This document shows, piece by piece, positions 14,097 to 15,646 of a stretch of 15,646 bases of DNA (positions are counted from its first letter, which is position 1; every line of letters begins with the position of its first letter). This stretch comes from Pseudomonadota bacterium. GTDB taxonomy: Bacteria > Pseudomonadota > Gammaproteobacteria > Burkholderiales > Thiobacillaceae. A program made the position numbers and the translations under genes. The DNA lies in assembly GCA_021821425.1 (NCBI GenBank), contig JAKACL010000032.1:1-15646 (forward strand), given 5' to 3'. The notes under the pieces are model-generated. The model ran no database searches. It saw nothing but the letters and a program-made list of their open reading frames with translations, and had not been told where the DNA came from.

Positions 14097-14456
14097 TCAG
14101 CCCTTGGACAGCCGGGTCGAGAACGCGCGGGAAGCGGCGTCGAGCCATTGCCGATGCTTTTCCTCCAGCCGCTCGTATTCGCTGACCAGGCGCCGGCCGG
14201 CCTCGGTGAGACGGCTGCCGCCGCCGCGCCTGCCACCGCTGGCGCTTTCCACCAAAGGTGTGGCCATGGCATTGTTCATGGCATCGACTGCGTCCCAAGC
14301 GCTCTTGTAGCTCATTTTCATGGCCTTGGCAGCCTTCGAGATCGAGCCGGTCGCTTCGATCTGGCGCAACAACTCGAGCCGGCCTTTGCCCAGCAGCGAT
14401 TTGCCGTTGGCGCGTAGCCAGACGCGGCCTTGAACTTCAACTGATTTGCTTGTCAT
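14097..14456 (-). CDS. modE: ModE-type regulator, DNA-binding domain only
   Basis: The 119-residue protein matches the N-terminal winged helix-turn-helix of ModE: RLELLRQIEATGSISKAAKAMKMSYKSAWDAVDAMNN (26-62) and LVESASGGRRGGGSRLTEAGRRLV (68-91), followed by a dimerisation-like helix (YERLEEKHRQWLDAA). It stops where E. coli ModE continues into two molybdate-binding Mop/TOBE domains, so it has no obvious molybdate sensor. It contains no Cys. In the family, Mo-loaded ModE controls molybdate uptake and Moco genes; the Mo-box-like repeat at 10363-10386 is a likely target. Short HTH-only ModE proteins are known in other bacteria. Start ATG 14456; no proper Shine-Dalgarno, and TTTAAT lies 6 nt upstream. 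Divergent from the DUF302 gene. Confidence 0.9.
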   Translation of the reverse strand: MTSKSVEVQGRVWLRANGKSLLGKGRLELLRQIEATGSISKAAKAMKMSYKSAWDAVDAMNNAMATPLVESASGGRRGGGSRLTEAGRRLVSEYERLEEKHRQWLDAASRAFSTRLSKG

Positions 14457-14486
14457 ACCTGTATTAAATCATCATTGGCCACAGCG

Positions 14487-14508
14487 GGATAAGCCGTTAA
14501 GCTTGTCC
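14487..14508. other. Inverted repeat in the modE-DUF302 divergent gap
   Basis: GGATAAGC (14487-14494) and GCTTGTCC (14501-14508) form an 8-bp near-perfect inverted repeat with a 6-nt loop; one pair would be a U-G wobble in RNA. It lies between two divergent genes and could be an operator or a hairpin in the DUF302 leader. It does not resemble the Mo-box. Confidence 0.3.
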
Positions 14509-14538
14509 AGGCCTCGAATTTTTGATCTGGAGAAAACA

Positions 14539-15000
14539 ATGAAAAAACTCTTAGTGTTTGCGCTGCTGGCATTTGCGTCCGGAATGGCGCTCGCGGCAGA
14601 CAATTACGCCGTGGTTTTCAAGGCCCAGGGGAATTACGCCGATGTGCGCGATTTCATCCGCATGGGCATCGAATCCGAAGGTCTGGTGATCAACAACGTC
14701 GGCCATATCGCCGACATGCTGGAACGCACCGGCAAGGATCTCGGTGCAACCAGGAAAGTGTACGAATACGGCGAGCAGTTCGAGTTCTGCAGTTCGACAC
14801 TGTCGCGCGCCATGATGGAAGTCGACCCGCATGCCATCGCGCTGTGTCCCTTCATCATTTCCGTGTACCAGAAGGCCGGGGACAAGACCGTGTACGTTTC
14901 CTACCGCCGGCCAGTGCACACCAAGAACGTCGCGTTGCGCAAAGTGCTGCGTGAGATCGAACAGTTGCAGATCAAGATCATCAAGGGCGCCATAGAGTAA
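14539..15000 (+). CDS. Exported DUF302-family protein
   Basis: The 153-residue protein has a cleavable signal peptide (MKKLLVFALLAFASGMALA, cleavage before ADN), so the mature protein is periplasmic. The rest is a DUF302 domain: YAVVFKAQGNYADVRDFIRMGIESEGLVINNVGHIADMLERTG near residues 23-65, FEFCSSTLSRAMMEVDPHAIALCPFIISVY with two conserved-looking Cys, then VYVSYRRP. DUF302 proteins are small alpha/beta proteins of unknown biochemical role, frequent in sulfur- and metal-oxidising bacteria. ATG 14539 has GGAG about 8 nt upstream. It is divergent from modE (82-bp gap) and 53 bp before crcB. Confidence 0.85.
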   Translation: MKKLLVFALLAFASGMALAADNYAVVFKAQGNYADVRDFIRMGIESEGLVINNVGHIADMLERTGKDLGATRKVYEYGEQFEFCSSTLSRAMMEVDPHAIALCPFIISVYQKAGDKTVYVSYRRPVHTKNVALRKVLREIEQLQIKIIKGAIE

Positions 15001-15011
15001 TTCCCGGCGCA

Positions 15012-15030
15012 GGGCGGTAGAATTCCGCCC
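15012..15030 (+). promoter_or_regulatory. TAGAAT promoter element within a GC inverted repeat upstream of crcB
   Basis: GGGCGG (15012-15017) and CCGCCC (15025-15030) flank a -10-like TAGAAT (15018-15023). An ATG follows at 15031, 7 nt after TAGAAT. A transcript starting near 15031 would be leaderless for the short leader ORF. No T-run follows the hairpin, so it is not a terminator for the DUF302 gene. No convincing -35 is visible. Confidence 0.4.
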
Positions 15031-15057
15031 ATGCAGACTTCAACAGCCACCAGATGA
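15031..15057 (+). CDS. Possible 8-residue leader peptide overlapping crcB
   Basis: ATG 15031 opens an 8-codon frame (MQTSTATR) whose TGA stop overlaps the crcB ATG as ATGA. The crcB start has no Shine-Dalgarno sequence of its own, so ribosomes ending this leader could restart on crcB. A -10-like TAGAAT 7 nt before the leader ATG fits leaderless translation of the leader. This could also be chance; there is no homology evidence for so short a peptide. Confidence 0.3.
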   Translation: MQTSTATR

Positions 15058-15431
15058 GCGGCTTTCTCGCCGTCGGCGTCGGCGCCATGCTCGGCGCCTG
15101 GCTGCGCTGGGGCCTGGGCCTGTGGCTCAACCCGGCTTATCCGACCCTGCCGGCGGGCACACTGGCGGCGAACCTGATCGGCGGCTATTTCATCGGCGTG
15201 GCCATCGCCTTCTTCTCCCAGCACCCGGGCCTTGCGCCCGAATGGCGGCTGCTGCTCATCACCGGCTTCCTGGGCGCGCTGACGACGTTTTCCACCTTTT
15301 CCGCCGAGGTCGTGACCATGATCTCTCGGGCCCAGTATGGCTGGGCACTGGCGACGGCGGCACTGCATCTGTTCGGCTCCCTGGGCGCGACCGGCCTGGG
15401 GCTGTGGACTTTCAAACTCATTCGGGGATAA
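15054..15431 (+). CDS. crcB: Fluoride ion channel CrcB/Fluc
   Basis: CrcB (Fluc) is a small dual-topology inner-membrane channel that exports fluoride. The 125-residue protein has four membrane segments and the hallmark motifs GAMLGAWLRWGLGLWLN (10-26), GTLAANLIGGYFIGV (35-49) with the pore-lining Asn, and GFLGALTTFSTFSAEV (71-86), the polar track that carries fluoride. ATG 15054 overlaps a possible 8-codon leader and lacks a Shine-Dalgarno sequence. No fluoride riboswitch is recognisable upstream. The DUF190 gene follows after 2 bp, a pairing seen in many genomes. Confidence 0.95.
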   Translation: MSGFLAVGVGAMLGAWLRWGLGLWLNPAYPTLPAGTLAANLIGGYFIGVAIAFFSQHPGLAPEWRLLLITGFLGALTTFSTFSAEVVTMISRAQYGWALATAALHLFGSLGATGLGLWTFKLIRG

Positions 15432-15433
15432 AG

Positions 15434-15646
15434 ATGAACGCCGTCATGCTGCGCCTGTTCACCGAAGAAGATCACAAGCACAAGGGCAAGCTGGTATACG
15501 AGTGGCTGCTGGAAACCGGGCGCGATATGGGCATGTCGGGCGGCTCCGCGTTCCGCGCCATCGCCGGCTACGGCCACGGCAGGCGCATCCACGAGGACAC
15601 CTTCTTCGAGCTTGGCGGCAAGCTGCCGGTGGAGGTGATGTTCGCC
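15434..15646 (+). CDS. DUF190-family protein, N-terminal part (cut by window end)
   Basis: The first 71 residues (opening MNAVMLRLFTEEDHKHKGKL) match DUF190 proteins, small PII/ferredoxin-fold-like proteins often encoded next to, or fused with, crcB. Typical features are the LRLFxxExxxxxGxxLY-type start, then AIAGYGHGRRIHEDTFFELGGKLPVEV near residues 48-69. The ATG lies 2 bp after the crcB stop, with GGGGATAAAG as a possible ribosome binding site, so the pair is co-transcribed. A role in fluoride handling is inferred from the pairing; the biochemical function is unknown. The C-terminus lies beyond the window. Confidence 0.88.
   Translation, partial: MNAVMLRLFTEEDHKHKGKLVYEWLLETGRDMGMSGGSAFRAIAGYGHGRRIHEDTFFELGGKLPVEVMFA

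Noticed and set aside
15001..15053. Fluoride riboswitch upstream of crcB
   Set aside because: The 53-bp gap lacks the conserved crcB-motif pseudoknot elements; only a simple GGGCGG/CCGCCC hairpin is present.

Overview
The window is a GC-rich, densely packed stretch of bacterial chromosome. The protein families and gene content (CzcI-type operon head, SelO, DUF2189, an alanine/proline-linker cytochrome, DUF302, ModE-type regulator) suggest a Gram-negative betaproteobacterium, perhaps a Nitrosomonadales/Rhodocyclales-like metal, sulfur or denitrifying lineage. This placement is inferred from protein recognition, not from a marker gene. No rRNA, tRNA, IS element, CRISPR array or phage gene was seen. 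No gene-free stretch exceeds about 120 bases.

Layout: (1) 1-1991, minus strand: head of a heavy-metal RND efflux operon, czcI-like, czcC-like (TolC family), czcB-like (cut by the window edge). A terminator-like hairpin plus T-run lies between czcI and czcC. (2) 2103-3786, plus: queD (queuosine pathway) overlapping an MFS transporter. (3) 3773-7718, minus: selO, an unrecognised lipoprotein, an FKBP isomerase and a YmdB-type macrodomain hydrolase in tight succession, then a DUF2189 membrane protein. (4) 7791-9373, plus: DoxX-family membrane protein and transaldolase. (5) 9378-13451: a molybdenum cofactor (Moco) island, with moaA on the minus strand and mobB-moeA-moaD-[two small genes]-moaE on the plus strand. 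(6) 13530-14456, minus: a lipoprotein cytochrome c and a ModE regulator reduced to its DNA-binding domain. (7) 14539-15646, plus: an exported DUF302 protein, the fluoride channel gene crcB, and the start of a DUF190 gene.

The most interesting part is the Moco island. The 83-bp gap between moaA and mobB carries an AT-rich inverted repeat (CGTTATAT-N8-ATATAACC, 10363-10386) that looks like a ModE Mo-box. A ModE-type regulator without a molybdate-binding domain is encoded about 4 kb away. Between moaD and moaE sit two overlapping small genes. One is a 69-residue free-standing Xre/MbcA/ParS toxin-binding-like domain with no helix-turn-helix and no RES toxin beside it. The other is a 90-residue protein I do not recognise. 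This is the best candidate here for an undescribed system.

A second theme is promoter architecture. At least three starts (czcI, moaA, a leader ORF before crcB), and possibly modE, have a TAGAAT/TTTAAT -10-like hexamer only 6-7 nt before ATG and no Shine-Dalgarno sequence, which suggests leaderless mRNAs.
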